NCBI GenBank assembly: GCA_947044405.1
Contig: CAMRHE010000331.1
Coordinates: forward strand, 992,001-1,056,000
Length of the DNA: 64,000 bases
Direction of reading: 5' to 3'
Source of the DNA: Leptodactylus fallax
Taxonomy: Eukaryota > Chordata > Amphibia > Anura > Leptodactylidae
Numbering within the stretch: position 1 is the stretch's first letter; each line of letters begins with the position of its first letter. Position numbers and translations under genes: made by a program. This document shows, one piece after another, positions 51,331-62,075 of the stretch. The notes beneath the pieces are model-generated. The model had not been told where the DNA came from and did no database searches. It saw only the letters and a list, made by a program, of their open reading frames with translations.

Positions 51331-51937
51331 ACTGCATAAGAAACTGTGAGATGCAATTTCTTCATTAACTTTTTGTGAGTGTGTTAATTTTACGGTTAAA
51401 TGAATGTGTTATTGAAAAGAAATGAAATGTTTAAATTTCACCTCCATATTATTTTAATTTCCGTGAAATCCTTAAAGGGTTAACCAGCTTCCCAAATGTT
51501 GTTTTGAATTATTTGAGGGGTGAAGTTTTGAAAATGGGGTGACTTATAGGGGTTTCTAATATATAGGTCTTTATAATCCCCTTCAGAACTGAAGTGGTCC
51601 CTACAAAATTAGTTTGGGAAATTTTCTTGTAAATCTGGAAAATCGTGTTACACTTGTAAGCTTTATAATGTCCAAAATAAATGAAAGGATGATTAAAATA
51701 TGATGCCGATATATAGCAGAGATATGAGAGATAATATTTATTAATGTATTTGTGTACTATGACTATCTCTTTGAAAAGCAGAGAATTTCACATTTTGAAA
51801 ATTGCAATTTTTTTCCAAATTTCCTTCAGATTTCCTATATTTTTTAAATAAATAAATACAAAAATATTGATCACTATTTACCACTAACATGAAGTACAAT
51901 GTGTCGGGAAAAAAGTGTCTCAAAACCACTTATGTAA
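51331..51937. repeat. TTAA-type dispersed repeat, left part
   Basis: Second copy of 5,271-5,925. Continues at 52,462-52,570 after the solo LTR. Confidence 0.55.
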
Positions 51938-52461
51938 TGTGGGAGGATAGGCTCAGTGGTAGCAGCAGCGGACCCAGACAGTCAGAGGCAGACACAAATA
52001 TTCTGGTGTAAACAGGTTTTACCCTGTGCGTTTATTTTACAAAAAAACGGCAAAACAAAATTAGCCTTAACAGTCAGACAAAACGGTTATAAAAACCTGC
52101 TCGTCTGGGTGACTAACTATACAAAGAACACCCTAACTGTACGTGTGGCTTGCTCCAGCCACACGGTCAAAACAGGGCAAAATACAATAGCAGTAGTTCA
52201 CATCAGCGTCTCACCAACTTTCACTGTGTTAAGACAGAACCCGTCTCCTCCTTTCTCCCCCAGGAACTGCTCAGTAGTGAGAACCTTTAGTGAGGCCCAG
52301 CTTCCACCTGTGATTGAAGGCTCCTCCCTAGTAGGAGAGGAAGAGGTTAACAAAAGACAGCTTTCGCCCAGCTTAAGGTTTTACCTGGTCTACCACACAT
52401 AAGTAAAGAATCTGGGAGAGATATAGCGACCTTCCAGAATCTTACCTGTCACCTTCTCACA
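51938..52461 (-). mobile_element. Solo LTR
   Basis: 524 bp with inverted ends TGTG...CACA (TGTGGGAGGA...CTTCTCACA), inserted where the 7.1-kb copy reads TTATGTAAGTGAAAGC. GTAA on the left and CTAA on the right suggest a 4-bp target duplication with one change. AATAAA on the minus strand (about 52,029) gives the orientation. No internal sequence remains, consistent with LTR-LTR recombination. Confidence 0.75.
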
Positions 52462-54135
52462 CTAAGTTAAAGCATCTCAAAGTTATTGCCATATAAAGTG
52501 ACATGTCAGTTTTGAAAAACGAGGCCTGGTCCTTAACGCACTTTTGGGCTTTGTCCTTAAGGGGTTAAGGAATAAGCTGTTCACCTTCTCCTTCTCACAA
52601 GCACTTGTATTTGTACCTGTTCTTAACGACATTTTGAGAAAAGCGTCAGAGAAAAAAAGAAACCTCACTCACACATGCTCGTATCTCTCCAACAGACGCA
52701 AACACACATTAAAAAGGTAATGGGTTTGAAAAGTAACAACAAAGTTACATTAAATTGAATTATTTAATATCCAAAGGGTTCAGTGCTATAAGTAAAAAAA
52801 GGACAAATAAAGTATGACAAGATAGCAAATCAGTTTTTAAAATAAAAGGAGAAACTAAATGAATAAACCTGATAGAGATCGTTTGTTTCCATGGAGCTTG
52901 GAGGAGCTGTCAGGTGGGTTGGGCACACCTGGTTTGTTTGCTGGCTTCCAAAATGTGACAAAATTCTAAAGCCTGAACAGTTTTTTGTAAGGTGAAGCCC
53001 CTGGTGCCTCCCTACACCCCTTTTCCTGAACTTGGAAAGCTAGGAAATGAACTTTTGCATAGCTATCTGGCAGAACTGGAAGCCACAGTGTCCTGAGGTC
53101 ACTTTCAGGTCACAACCTTCCTCTCTTGTGCCTGTCTGGGTTTTGTTAGGGACATCTGGTCGTAAAGCAATAAACCTGGCTTAGCCGGACATCTTACCAA
53201 TGTAATATACTAATGACACATGTATAAACACTACATTCACTAATGCTATAGACATGAACAATTCATAATGAATTCACTAATGATATATACACCAGTGGGG
53301 CTCCCGTCATCACAAAGTCCCATCCTCCAACTAGAGAGAGGAAAGTGATATTCAAGGAGATGGAGTTATCCTAAAAGGGGTAAAGTAAGAGGCTTCCTTC
53401 TTAACTCCAACAATACATCTGCCTCCAATAAACATTGATGCCAACAGTGTGTGAGGATGACTGATTCAGTATTACCCTCAATGGATCAATAGAACTCAAA
53501 ATCCTTGGATCCTTCAGACTTTCAAGGTTTACAAAATAAAATGTCTGCATCTTCCTCCTGAGGGAATTCAGTTGACGTCTTTACAATCCCAAAATCTTCA
53601 ACAAGATTGCTGAACCTAAATGCTATTTCTCTGAGGTCTTCTGAACGAAGAAGCCTTCAGAGGTCACTATTCAAAATAGATGGGTCAAGTACCTAAAGTT
53701 CAAGTTGGAATCAATCTGTTCTACTATTCCCTTCATAAGCCAAAATGCAGATATGTCTTCCATCGACCTAAGATTTGTAATCCAGACATAATTGTCTCAT
53801 ACTTGGACGACTTTTTGAGCCAATACACAGTCCACATTAATAGAACAAGATCAATTCTTGTCCCTTTTGAAAGATCTAAAAACGCCAGAGAAACTTTAAC
53901 AGAGAATTGCTTCCTTCTGCTGGAGAACAACATGCTCTATGAAGGGAGACCATGAGAACCCTGGGCCTATAGAGGTCATGAAGACAACCTCCTGTCATAT
54001 CAGACTCCTGAAAAACCAATTACCAGTAGAATTAATCCCCCCTATTCTATACAGAAAATGAATATTTCTATACCAAAACTGGTTTATCTTTTATAAAATA
54101 AATCAAGATAGAAAATATTATATATGAAGAAGGAT
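52462..54135. other. TTAA repeat end and ZNF 3' flank
   Basis: Paired with 7,106-9,813 minus the Tx1/L1 insertion. No supported gene; a short frame at 53,680-53,955 is discussed under rejected items. Confidence 0.5.
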
Positions 54136-54141
54136 TTTATT
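54136..54141 (-). promoter_or_regulatory. Poly(A) signal of the 54-kb ZNF copy
   Basis: AATAAA on the minus strand, equivalent to 9,814-9,819. Confidence 0.7.
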
Positions 54142-54283
54142 AACACATGGCGAACAACAAATATACTGTAAAACTGCTCATATAAAAACATTCTCAACAT
54201 GAAAAAGACTTCTCTCCTGTGTGAGCTTTTTGATGTTTAATGAGATACGTTTTGCGAGTAAAACATTTTCCACATACAAAACA

Positions 54284-55125
54284 TTAATATGGCTTCTCTC
54301 CTGTGTGAATTCTGTGATGTTTAACAAGACCGGATTTATGGGTAAAACATTTCCCACATTCTGAACAGGAAAATGACTTCTCCCCTGTGTGAGTTCTCTG
54401 ATGTATAACAAGAGTTGATTTCTGAGAAAAACATTTCCCACATTCTGAACATGAATATGGCTTCTCTCCTGTGTGAATTCTCTGATGTTTAACAATACTG
54501 AATTTACGGGTAAAACATTTCCCACATTCTGAGCATAAAAATGGCTTCTCTCCTGTGTGAATTCTCCGATGTATAATAAGATTGAATCTTTGGGTAAAAC
54601 ATTTCCCACATTCTGAACATGAATATGGCTTCTCTCCTGTGTGAATTCTCTGAAGTTTAACAAGACCGTATTTATGGGTAAAACATTTCCCACATTCTGT
54701 GCATGAATATGGCTTCTCTCCTGTGTGAATTCTCTGATGTTTAAATAGGTAGGATCTTTGGGTAAAACATTCCCCACATTCTGAACATAAAAATGACTGC
54801 TCTCCTCTGCGAATTCTCCGATGTTTAACAAAAGTTGATTTCTGAGAAGAACATTTCCCGATTTCTGAACATGAAAATAGCTTCTCCACTATGTGAGTTC
54901 TTTGATGTTCATCTGTTCTATGATTTTTATTTTGCTTCACAGTTTGTGATGAATCAGAAGATTGGACGTGTATAATAGGATCAGATGGTAGATCTTTGCT
55001 GTGAAGGGCTGAGGGTATATCTGGGGTAATGACATGTTCTTCATATGGATCTTGTGTGATACCATGATCCTCTGCTTTATAATCTGTAGATATCAGATGT
55101 CCCTCTGAGCTCCTGGCACAGTCAT
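54284..55125 (-). CDS. Intact C2H2 finger exon of a third ZNF gene
   Basis: The exon starts after acceptor CTTCTTGTCAG in phase 1 ([20 protein letters not shown]) and is open for 280 codons to TGEKPY-TAA. It has a degenerate first finger (CSEIGKC, HRRIR), one finger with the first His changed to Leu ([11 protein letters not shown]), and five canonical fingers (helix regions [40 protein letters not shown]). The phase matches the exon-5 donor of the complete gene. Its KRAB and linker exons are not seen upstream before the window ends, so the gene continues to the right. The intron now holds the myosin-type LTR element, a hAT fossil and a CR1. Confidence 0.88.
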
Positions 55126-55620
55126 CTGACAAGAAGAAAACAGATCTTACTATTTTTAAATAATATAACCATAGAAATTATACAGATTTTTCATAACATT
55201 TCTGTATAGTAATTTACATACAAATAGCAATGCATTTCCTAAAATATAAATTAGCAACTAAAACAGTGGTGGGAAAACAATAGACCTTCAAGCACGGACC
55301 AGTAAATCACAATGTTCGGCCACCAGGTTGTTCTCTTGCAGTTTTCCACTTGTGTGGTTATACCAGCATCTTCATTCATCAATGTACCGGTTACTACTTT
55401 TTCTAGTAACAGTTTGTAAGGCTGGAAAACAAAACCATCCTTCCATCGAGTTCAATTTTGTAAGGCATGTAGCAAAATTCAGTTATTACCCTCTTAAGGA
55501 TGCAGGGTATTGGGGGTTAAGACTCGGCGATTTTTAATTTTTTTTTATATTCTCCATGTTGGCCTTCCTCTATTGACTTAGCTATATGAGGATTAATTCT
55601 CAATATAGAAAATTATATAT
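55126..55620 (-). other. Intron of the 54-kb ZNF gene, first part
   Basis: Matches 11,054-11,570. Contains the TTAA-type repeat start near 55,486 with a small deletion. Interrupted at 55,620 by the LTR element. Confidence 0.6.
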
Positions 55621-55624
55621 GCGC

Positions 55625-56063
55625 TGTGACAGCTTGGGGGAATTAAACTCAAAATGGTGGCTTGTCCTGGTCCGGACAGCGGTGGTTCATGGTACTGGGC
55701 GCCGGAAAGATAGCTTTCAGACAGTCCAAGCGTAAAATAAACGTGGCTTTATTCAGCTTAACTGCAACACAGCAAAACAACAAAAAAAAACCTATGCCAC
55801 AGTTAGGGCACTCACTGACTCCTTGAGTCCCTAACTAGCCTCTGGGGCAATAAGAGCCTGACTTAGTCTTTGTAAGTCCTCTCTGGATCCAAGCCCTCTG
55901 GGACAGACTGCCTCTATGTCCTAGGCTGGTCCACCATTTCCTGCTCCAAGCAGGTTTCTCCAGCCTTCTGGAGATACACGCCCCCCCACAAAGGCATGGC
56001 TGAGAGCCTTTTCTGGCCTGGGCCTGGGTCGCTCAACAGCGCCCTCTGGTTCACATACTCACA
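55625..56063 (-). repeat. 3' LTR of the myosin-type element
   Basis: 439 bp. AATAAA on the minus strand within CTGAATAAAGCCACG (about 55,744-55,758). Confidence 0.9.
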
Positions 56064-56079
56064 TACCCTCCCCCTCAGA
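56064..56079 (-). other. Polypurine tract
   Basis: Minus strand TCTGAGGGGGAGGGTA directly before the 3' LTR: the expected plus-strand priming site. Confidence 0.8.
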
Positions 56080-56165
56080 TCACTACCCATGGGGTGAGCT
56101 ACAATGGGACGAGACATCCTATGACGAAGTCCCTCTTCAACCAAGTATGTCTGTTCAGTGTCTCT

Positions 56166-57677
56166 CTAGAAGTCCCAGTCTGGCGGTCTTTTCTTCCAAA
56201 TACTGCTCCGTCGCGTTCTCCGTTTTCTCATCACTTTAAAGTCCCAATCTGGCGGTCTCTTCTTCCAAATTCCGCTCAGTCGAATTTTCTGTTTTTTCAG
56301 CACTTTAAATGCTATGCCAAGATCCTGGCCATTCTGTACAAGGGCAAGTTCTCCTTCATCACCTTCAAAATTCGCCATACAGGGGATCACATCATTTTCA
56401 TGACATTTCTCGCCGTACTCTTCAGCCATCCCATTGCATGACCTTGATCCCTTTAGTAAATAGCCGTAAGAATCTTCATCTTTACCTATCAAGAATCCAC
56501 AGGAGCTCAGAGACCAACTAACATGTACTTCATGCACATCAATGTCTTTAGAGTATAACTGTCTCACGGGTACTTTTTCCATAACCTTCATTTCAAAGCA
56601 AACTTTGCTATCACCATCAAGGCTTAGAAGTTTAGGAGACATAGGCCGCTTGCTCTCCTCTTTGTTTGAGATACACAATCTCTGTAGTGCAATATCTTCT
56701 CCTTCTGCACGAGGGCCATACCGTACACCCTCACATAATAGCTCACGCTGAACTACATTTTCTGGCATGTCTTTAACAACTGTCCCATCATTGGTGACAT
56801 GTAACCATCTCTTACTTCTGCATGCAAATGATGGCTGCTCAGTCTCTGCATTAGAACCTCTACCACGGTTACTTCCATTAGATAGGGACATAGCAACATT
56901 GTATCTCAGCCCCTTCTTGTTGCTATTAGCATCAGGCAGTAAAACAACTTCCGCCTCTTCTCTTCTTTTTGGGCTGACTGTATTACTTCCTGACTCCCCC
57001 TTCACAGACAACATGGAGTCATTATTCACCATTTGTCCACCAGACATTTGGCTAGAGACAGGCACAGCAACACCTTTATCCACAATGGCTTCAGACACTT
57101 TAGCTGTTGGGACAACATATGCGTGGTCAGTCTTCTTACGGACTCTTGTTCCACACTTTTGATGACCCTTCACCTTATTTACCATCTCACAGCCCTCTAG
57201 GCTTTGGACCTCATTGGTTTGAAGCTGGACCCGCTCTGTCACAGGCAATGTGTGACCAATCACAGTTTCTTCTTCTGTTGGACCTTCTTTGGCCTCCTCA
57301 CATTTTGCAGGAAGTCCACCTTTAGCAGCATCTTCCTGGGGAACTATACCCTCTACTTGACGTTTTACCGAATCACGTGGTTTCATCATAATCTGATCAT
57401 TGGTATCAACATCCGTGGACAGGTCACTCATGTCTGTCTGACTTAATGTCTCTGCTTTCTCTGCCTCTATGCTGGCAGCTTTCCCCAATTCTAACGCCTT
57501 CTGTAGCACACAAATCTCTGATTCCAGTTCCAGAACTTTCTTCACTGCCACATTTTTCTGAGCAGCTTCCATCTCAGTTTTTACCATTGCAACTTGAAGA
57601 TCTTCCTCAATCTTCCTGACATCTTCTAAGGCAGCAGATGTAGATGCCATCTCTTTATCCACTATGCCTCCTGACAT
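56166..57677 (-). CDS. 503-aa ORF of unknown function in the LTR element
   Basis: Starts [20 protein letters not shown] with a heptad-rich helical stretch (residues ~15-85), then a long polar region rich in Glu/Lys/Ser. A C-terminal third ([34 protein letters not shown]) looks like a small folded domain, and two ~23-residue tandem repeats end in [11 protein letters not shown]. No protease, RT, RNase H, integrase or envelope motif seen. It overlaps the end of the upstream coiled-coil ORF by 23 nt in a different frame, as structural and second ORFs of retroelements often do. Function not recognised. Confidence 0.7.
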   Translation of the reverse strand: MSGGIVDKEMASTSAALEDVRKIEEDLQVAMVKTEMEAAQKNVAVKKVLELESEICVLQKALELGKAASIEAEKAETLSQTDMSDLSTDVDTNDQIMMKPRDSVKRQVEGIVPQEDAAKGGLPAKCEEAKEGPTEEETVIGHTLPVTERVQLQTNEVQSLEGCEMVNKVKGHQKCGTRVRKKTDHAYVVPTAKVSEAIVDKGVAVPVSSQMSGGQMVNNDSMLSVKGESGSNTVSPKRREEAEVVLLPDANSNKKGLRYNVAMSLSNGSNRGRGSNAETEQPSFACRSKRWLHVTNDGTVVKDMPENVVQRELLCEGVRYGPRAEGEDIALQRLCISNKEESKRPMSPKLLSLDGDSKVCFEMKVMEKVPVRQLYSKDIDVHEVHVSWSLSSCGFLIGKDEDSYGYLLKGSRSCNGMAEEYGEKCHENDVIPCMANFEGDEGELALVQNGQDLGIAFKVLKKQKIRLSGIWKKRPPDWDFKVMRKRRTRRSSIWKKRPPDWDF

Positions 57678-58735
57678 TTGTCAGGTCAGCATCCTGGATG
57701 ATATTTTCTGCTTCCCCCACTGTTCCCTCAATTATATTGAACTGACCCTCCAACATCTTCTGATAAAGCTTCTGCTCATCTGCAGACTTTTTGTCAAGTC
57801 TTTCATTCAAGTCCCGTATCTCAGTGGCTCTCTTATCTTGCTCTTGGATGAATAAAGACTCTATTTCTTGAATCCCATTTTTCAGGGATAACAACTCTAA
57901 TTCTTTAGAGGTTAACAGGCTCTGCAGCGAGTCCTTCTCAGCTTCTAGTGCTGCCAGCTTTGAAGATAGTGCAGATGCCAACTGTTCAGTATCGGATAAA
58001 GACTGCTGCAATCGATCCAATTCTTCTCTTTTAGATTCCACTTCAGTTTTTGACTGTTCAATCTGAAAAGTGTGCTCTTCCAACTTTATTTCTGACTCAC
58101 GCGTCATTTGATCCATCTGAAACTCCAGCTGTTTCTTGATTTCCTCCTGCTTGTTCACTTGCACCTTTAGTTTAGCAACAAGCATTTTTAGATCTACAAT
58201 CTCAGCAGACAAATTAGACAGGTTTCTCTCAAACTGAATCCTCATGTCTTCTATCTGGAGGTCCAATTCTCTCTTGGCCTTTTCCAACATCTCATAAGCA
58301 TTAGCTTTGTTCTCATACAATATCTGCACAGATTCCAGGTTTTTCTCAACTTCATCCTTGGAGCTAACCAAATCCTCCATTTCAGTGCGCCGTTGCTTGT
58401 TGAGCCTCTTTAACTCGGCCTTCAATTCAAGGGTCTCTTCTAGGGATTGAGCCAAGGCAAGAGCTTGGGTCTGTTTCTACAAGCCTCTGCTTCAGCACGG
58501 TCACGTTCCTCTGCATATCTAGCAGAAAGAGTCTTCTCTTCACCAAGCAGCTGATCAAACTTTTTCTACTTCCTTTTCAAATTTGACACCATCCGATGTT
58601 GATGATCAAGATCTACACCTACATCTTCTAGTTCCTGCTGCAGTCTAATTTTCGTCTTCTCAGGTTTGTCATAAGCAGCAACCTTCTCCTCAAACCGTTG
58701 ATTTGTAGCTTCTAGCTCCTTTTGGAACTTTTCCT
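57655..58735 (-). pseudogene. Coiled-coil ORF, C-terminal part, with myosin rod homology
   Basis: Starts in the myosin block ([27 protein letters not shown] appears as VDLDHQ). An in-frame TAG at about 58,569 replaces the Gln of the K-KQKKFDQLL stretch, and a one-base loss near 58,485 moves the frame from [13 protein letters not shown] to [20 protein letters not shown]. From 58,455 the frame is open for 266 codons. Homology to myosin continues through [17 protein letters not shown] and then fades into a different heptad-repeat sequence ending at 57,655. Confidence 0.85.
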
Positions 58736-59710
58736 TTAGTTCTTCAACAGAGTCCAAAGATCCAATACTATCCTCCATTTTTTTCTTATATCAGTCGCCT
58801 GAGCCTGTAGTGTTGAAATCTGCTTTGTCAAATCTCTTTTTGCTATCTCCTCTTCCTCTAGTTGCTCAAGGAAACCATTTTTCTCATCTTCCATTTGTTT
58901 TAGTTTTGTACTAAGGTCAAGCTTCTGACGGGTTTCTTCTTGCAAAAGTTCCTGAGTGTCCTGAAGCTGAGATTCTAGTGTAGAAAAATCTTTGGAAAGT
59001 TTGATAAACTTGCTGTCTGCTTGAGAAAGAAGCCCTGTAACATTATTCAATTCTTTGTCTTTATTTTGCACCAAAACAGACAACTTCTCATTATCTTCAC
59101 AAGATCCTGACAGCGCCCTCTCCAGGCTACATATTCTAGCTTTGAATTCCCTTTCTCTTTGTTTAGCAGTTTCAAGCTCATCTCTCAATTTTTCAATGAC
59201 ACTCTCTTTGGCAATGGAGTCTTGAACACGCTGCTCCTTTAAATCCTGCAATTGCTTCTCAAGCACTTGCTTTTGCTCTACACTCTGTATAACTTTATTA
59301 GATAGAGCACATTTCATATCAGCAAACTCCTTCTTAGTGACACAGTCCATTCCAGGCAAACCCAGTACCACATTTTTACAATGACTAGAATTTGAACTCC
59401 TCATAGATTCAAGATCTTTCTTTAACTTCAGGTTCAATTTAAGGTTAGATTCAAGATTTTTCTTTGACTGCAGTTCTAATACCTCAAATTGCCGTTTAAT
59501 CTCATCTTGAAGCTGCTGCACCCTAATATTTTCATCTTTGGCGCTTTCATGCACTCCAATATGAGACATACAATCAGCAGGGACATATTCAATCATAGAA
59601 CAGAGGTACTTTAGAAAAACTGAGTCACCGTCATGCAACCCTTTATCTTTACTTGCATTCCACATGATCTGTTCCGGGTTTTGTGTCTCTCTGCATTCAG
59701 ACTGCTGCAC
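58736..59710 (-). pseudogene. Coiled-coil ORF, N-terminal part, with myosin rod homology
   Basis: 324-codon ORF. Residues 1-210 are not recognised (a short Cys-containing region, then heptads). From about residue 225 it is myosin II rod: [54 protein letters not shown]. At an A7 run (about 58,777-58,783) the frame slips: the ORF goes to KKWRIV.., while the myosin sequence continues one base over as [11 protein letters not shown]. Closest, from memory, to non-muscle MYH9. No introns. Confidence 0.88.
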
Positions 59711-60230
59711 TAATAAACCTGTGCATGACTTCTCTGCTTTTTTTTACAAGCTGAAATTCTCTTTTTCTTGCCCATGGTTTACTAACAAGATTACACAATA
59801 TTCCACAGCAACCTTTTTTGCTATCTTCTGCAGTCACATGTATTCAAACAGTTAACTTATGTGGCACTACAACAACCAGCATTTTCTTCTGTCTTCCACA
59901 GAAACACCAACATGGCACCATAGCCTTTCACATAGACTGTTTGCAATATCCAGCTTCTATACACATTGCTCACTTTCTTGCCAGAAAAAACTCTTCACAG
60001 ACTTCTGTGCCACAGTATACACAAAGTCCATTCCCTGGATTCCTCTTCCAGAGTTTTACTTTCACCTTGCTATGTTGCAATTCACTCACCCCCTCCTGGG
60101 TTTCTTCAGTTGAAATCACAGATTTCTTCCAGCTGTAGGCCACAATGCACACTTTGCAGTACTGCAGTCACCAAACACTTGTCTTCCTGGACTTGCGTGG
60201 ATCTCTTTATGCGCGCTATTCTCCACCATA
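59711..60230 (-). other. 5' leader of the LTR element
   Basis: About 520 bases without a significant ORF. The first bases after the 5' LTR read TATGGTGGAGAATAGCGCG on the minus strand; a TGG start two bases in is the usual place for a tRNA primer site, but I could not name the tRNA. Confidence 0.55.
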
Positions 60231-60667
60231 TGTGACAGCTTGGGGGAATTAAACTCAAAATGGCGGCTTGTCCTGGTCCGGACAGCGGTGGTTCATGGTA
60301 CTGGGCACCGGAAAGATAGCTTTCAGACAGTCCAAGCGTAAAATAAACGTGGCTTTATTCAGCTTAACTGCAACACAGCAAAACAACAAAAAAACCTAGG
60401 CCACAGTTAGGGCACTCACTGACTCCTTGAGTCCCTAACTAGCCTCTGGGGCAATAAGAGCCTGACTTAGTCTTTGTAAGTCCTCTCTGGATCCAAGCCC
60501 TCTGGGACAGACTGCCTCTCTGTCCTAGGCTGGTCCACCATTTCCTGCTCCAAGCAGGTTTCTCCAGCCTTCTGGAGATACACGCCCCCCCACAAAGGCG
60601 TGGCTGAGAGCCTTTTCTGGCCTGGGCCTGGGTCGCTCAACAGCACCCTCTGGTTCACATACTCACA
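60231..60667 (-). repeat. 5' LTR of the myosin-type element
   Basis: 437 bp, near-identical to 55,625-56,063. Confidence 0.9.
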
Positions 60668-60671
60668 GCGC

Positions 60672-61070
60672 ACACAGAGAAATGCTTAAAATATATTGTT
60701 CAGATTAACAGAATTGCTTCTTCAAACTGTGTATGGGTCAAAAACCAAACCAGAGCAGAAAAAAACAAACATGAAATTCCTAAATATATTTTTAAAGATA
60801 TTTTTTAAGATTTGCGCAAGCTAGACTTTTTATTGGGTGAACAAAAAGAGACTTTTGTATAGAACATTTTTTTTAAAGGTTTGCGCAGGGCTGTATGTTA
60901 GCGCAAGGTCAGCTGTTAGGTCTGAAACCACCCAATTGGTGCAGCCCCAGTTCCAAAACTAGGCAGGTTTATCTGCCTACTTCAGTTCTTCCTCACTGGA
61001 CCATTTCCTGCCCCAAATTCACCAGGGCAAGCCATTGCTTTCACTTCCTCTCCCTCATTTCCCGGTTGTA
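60672..61070 (-). other. Intron of the 54-kb ZNF gene, second part
   Basis: Matches 11,575-12,060 with a deletion near 60,900. Carries the TTTGCGCA hAT subterminal stretch (60,800-60,895). Confidence 0.55.
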
Positions 61071-61338
61071 ATGTAAAGTGCTCAACAAGTTGCACATGCT
61101 GGAGTGTCTGTTTGAGCAGCAGATGGAGGTGAATGACTACTGCATGCAACAAACCACACGGACAATGTGTTATTTAGAAATCCACCATTGGAGGCTCATG
61201 AAGAAAGTGTGTCACCTTCTGAAGCCCATTGAGGAGGCCACCAAATGTGTCAGCAGCAGGGAAAACTGCAGCATCGGTGATGCTATCCCTTTAATATATA
61301 TCTTACAGGAAACACAGCCATGCAGTGAGAGATGGTAG
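61071..61338 (+). pseudogene. hAT transposase C-terminal fragment, longest copy
   Basis: MLNKLHMLECLFEQQMEVND, then HHWRLMKKVCHLLKPIEEAT, CVSSRENCSIGDAIPLIYIL. Same fossil as 721-968, with about nine more N-terminal codons open. Confidence 0.75.
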
Positions 61339-62005
61339 AACAACTTCTACTTCTCGGTCACCACCACTGTAGTAGTGCAAGAGGAACTGGATGACGAGGA
61401 TTAGGATGAAGAGGCAGATCATAATGAGGTGAAGGAGGATGAGGAGACGACTTTCCTTCTTGATTCATTTCATTGTCAAGAAGTGTAGAACACAAGTTCT
61501 GCACCTCCTTTTCATGGGGAATAGTTAGTTGTTCCACCACTCACTCCAATGGTCAGGTGGTCATTTTATCTCAACTTCCCAACATCCACAGTATCCTCAG
61601 GAATGTCAAGAAGGACAAGGTGGAAGTCTTTGCAGTGAATCCTCTGTGGCCCTCTGTTCAGGTCACAGGCACTGCTCGGTTGAACTGAGCATGAATGTGT
61701 AGGATAGATATTGGAGTGCACCTGTCTTATGTACAGAGCTAGCTTTATAGGAGCTAATGGTTTCATAATCCCAAAACTAGACAAGTTCTCCCCCATTATT
61801 ATTGCTCTCATTGACCAAAAAAAATTACATTGCTGTAATTAAATAAAACTTTCGTTTTAGATGAAATGAGATACAGATGGAACTAGAGGTATACAGGTTC
61901 TGTAGTGTATCCTGTGGCTCATTTGCCCACAGATGTTTCAGCTGGGTCTATAGATCCTTCACACTCATAGGTTGCTGAGGCTGAAGTCCAAGCTGGTCCC
62001 ATAAA
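61339..62005. repeat. Duplicated intron block, fourth copy
   Basis: Matches 969-1,650. Interrupted at about 62,005 (GGTCCCATAAA) by the CR1 element. Confidence 0.6.
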
Positions 62006-62075
62006 GAAACAAAAGTCACCCAGAGACAAGAGGGAGCAACAAGAAATAGCGTAGCGAGGAAAAAAAAGAAGAGTA

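Larger units (their letters stand above)
55625..60667 (-). mobile_element. LTR retroelement carrying a myosin heavy-chain rod segment
   Basis: Two direct LTRs (55,625-56,063 and 60,231-60,667), TG..CA ends, target duplication GCGC (55,621-55,624; 60,668-60,671), polypurine tract and a TGG-starting primer-site candidate define a complete inserted element on the minus strand. I count six substitutions and one A-run length change between LTRs (about 1.4%), so it is young. The paralogous intron at 11,560-11,590 lacks it. The interior shows no reverse transcriptase, protease or integrase motif; it encodes a coiled-coil protein containing a myosin II rod segment and a second ORF of unknown function. 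It must have been mobilised by another element's enzymes. Confidence 0.9.

Noticed and set aside
53680..53955. ORF with IVSYLDDFLS, resembling the catalytic box of a reverse transcriptase
   Set aside because: No other reverse transcriptase motif lies around it, and the flanking frames are full of stops; a DIRS-like fossil cannot be excluded but is not supported.
58736..59710. Reading the myosin-like ORF as a normal myosin gene
   Set aside because: No head, no introns, both ends inside LTR boundaries, and non-myosin coiled coil on either side.
60206..60230. Naming the primer tRNA from TGGTGGAGAATAGCG
   Set aside because: I could not match it to a specific tRNA 3' end from memory, so only the position is reported.
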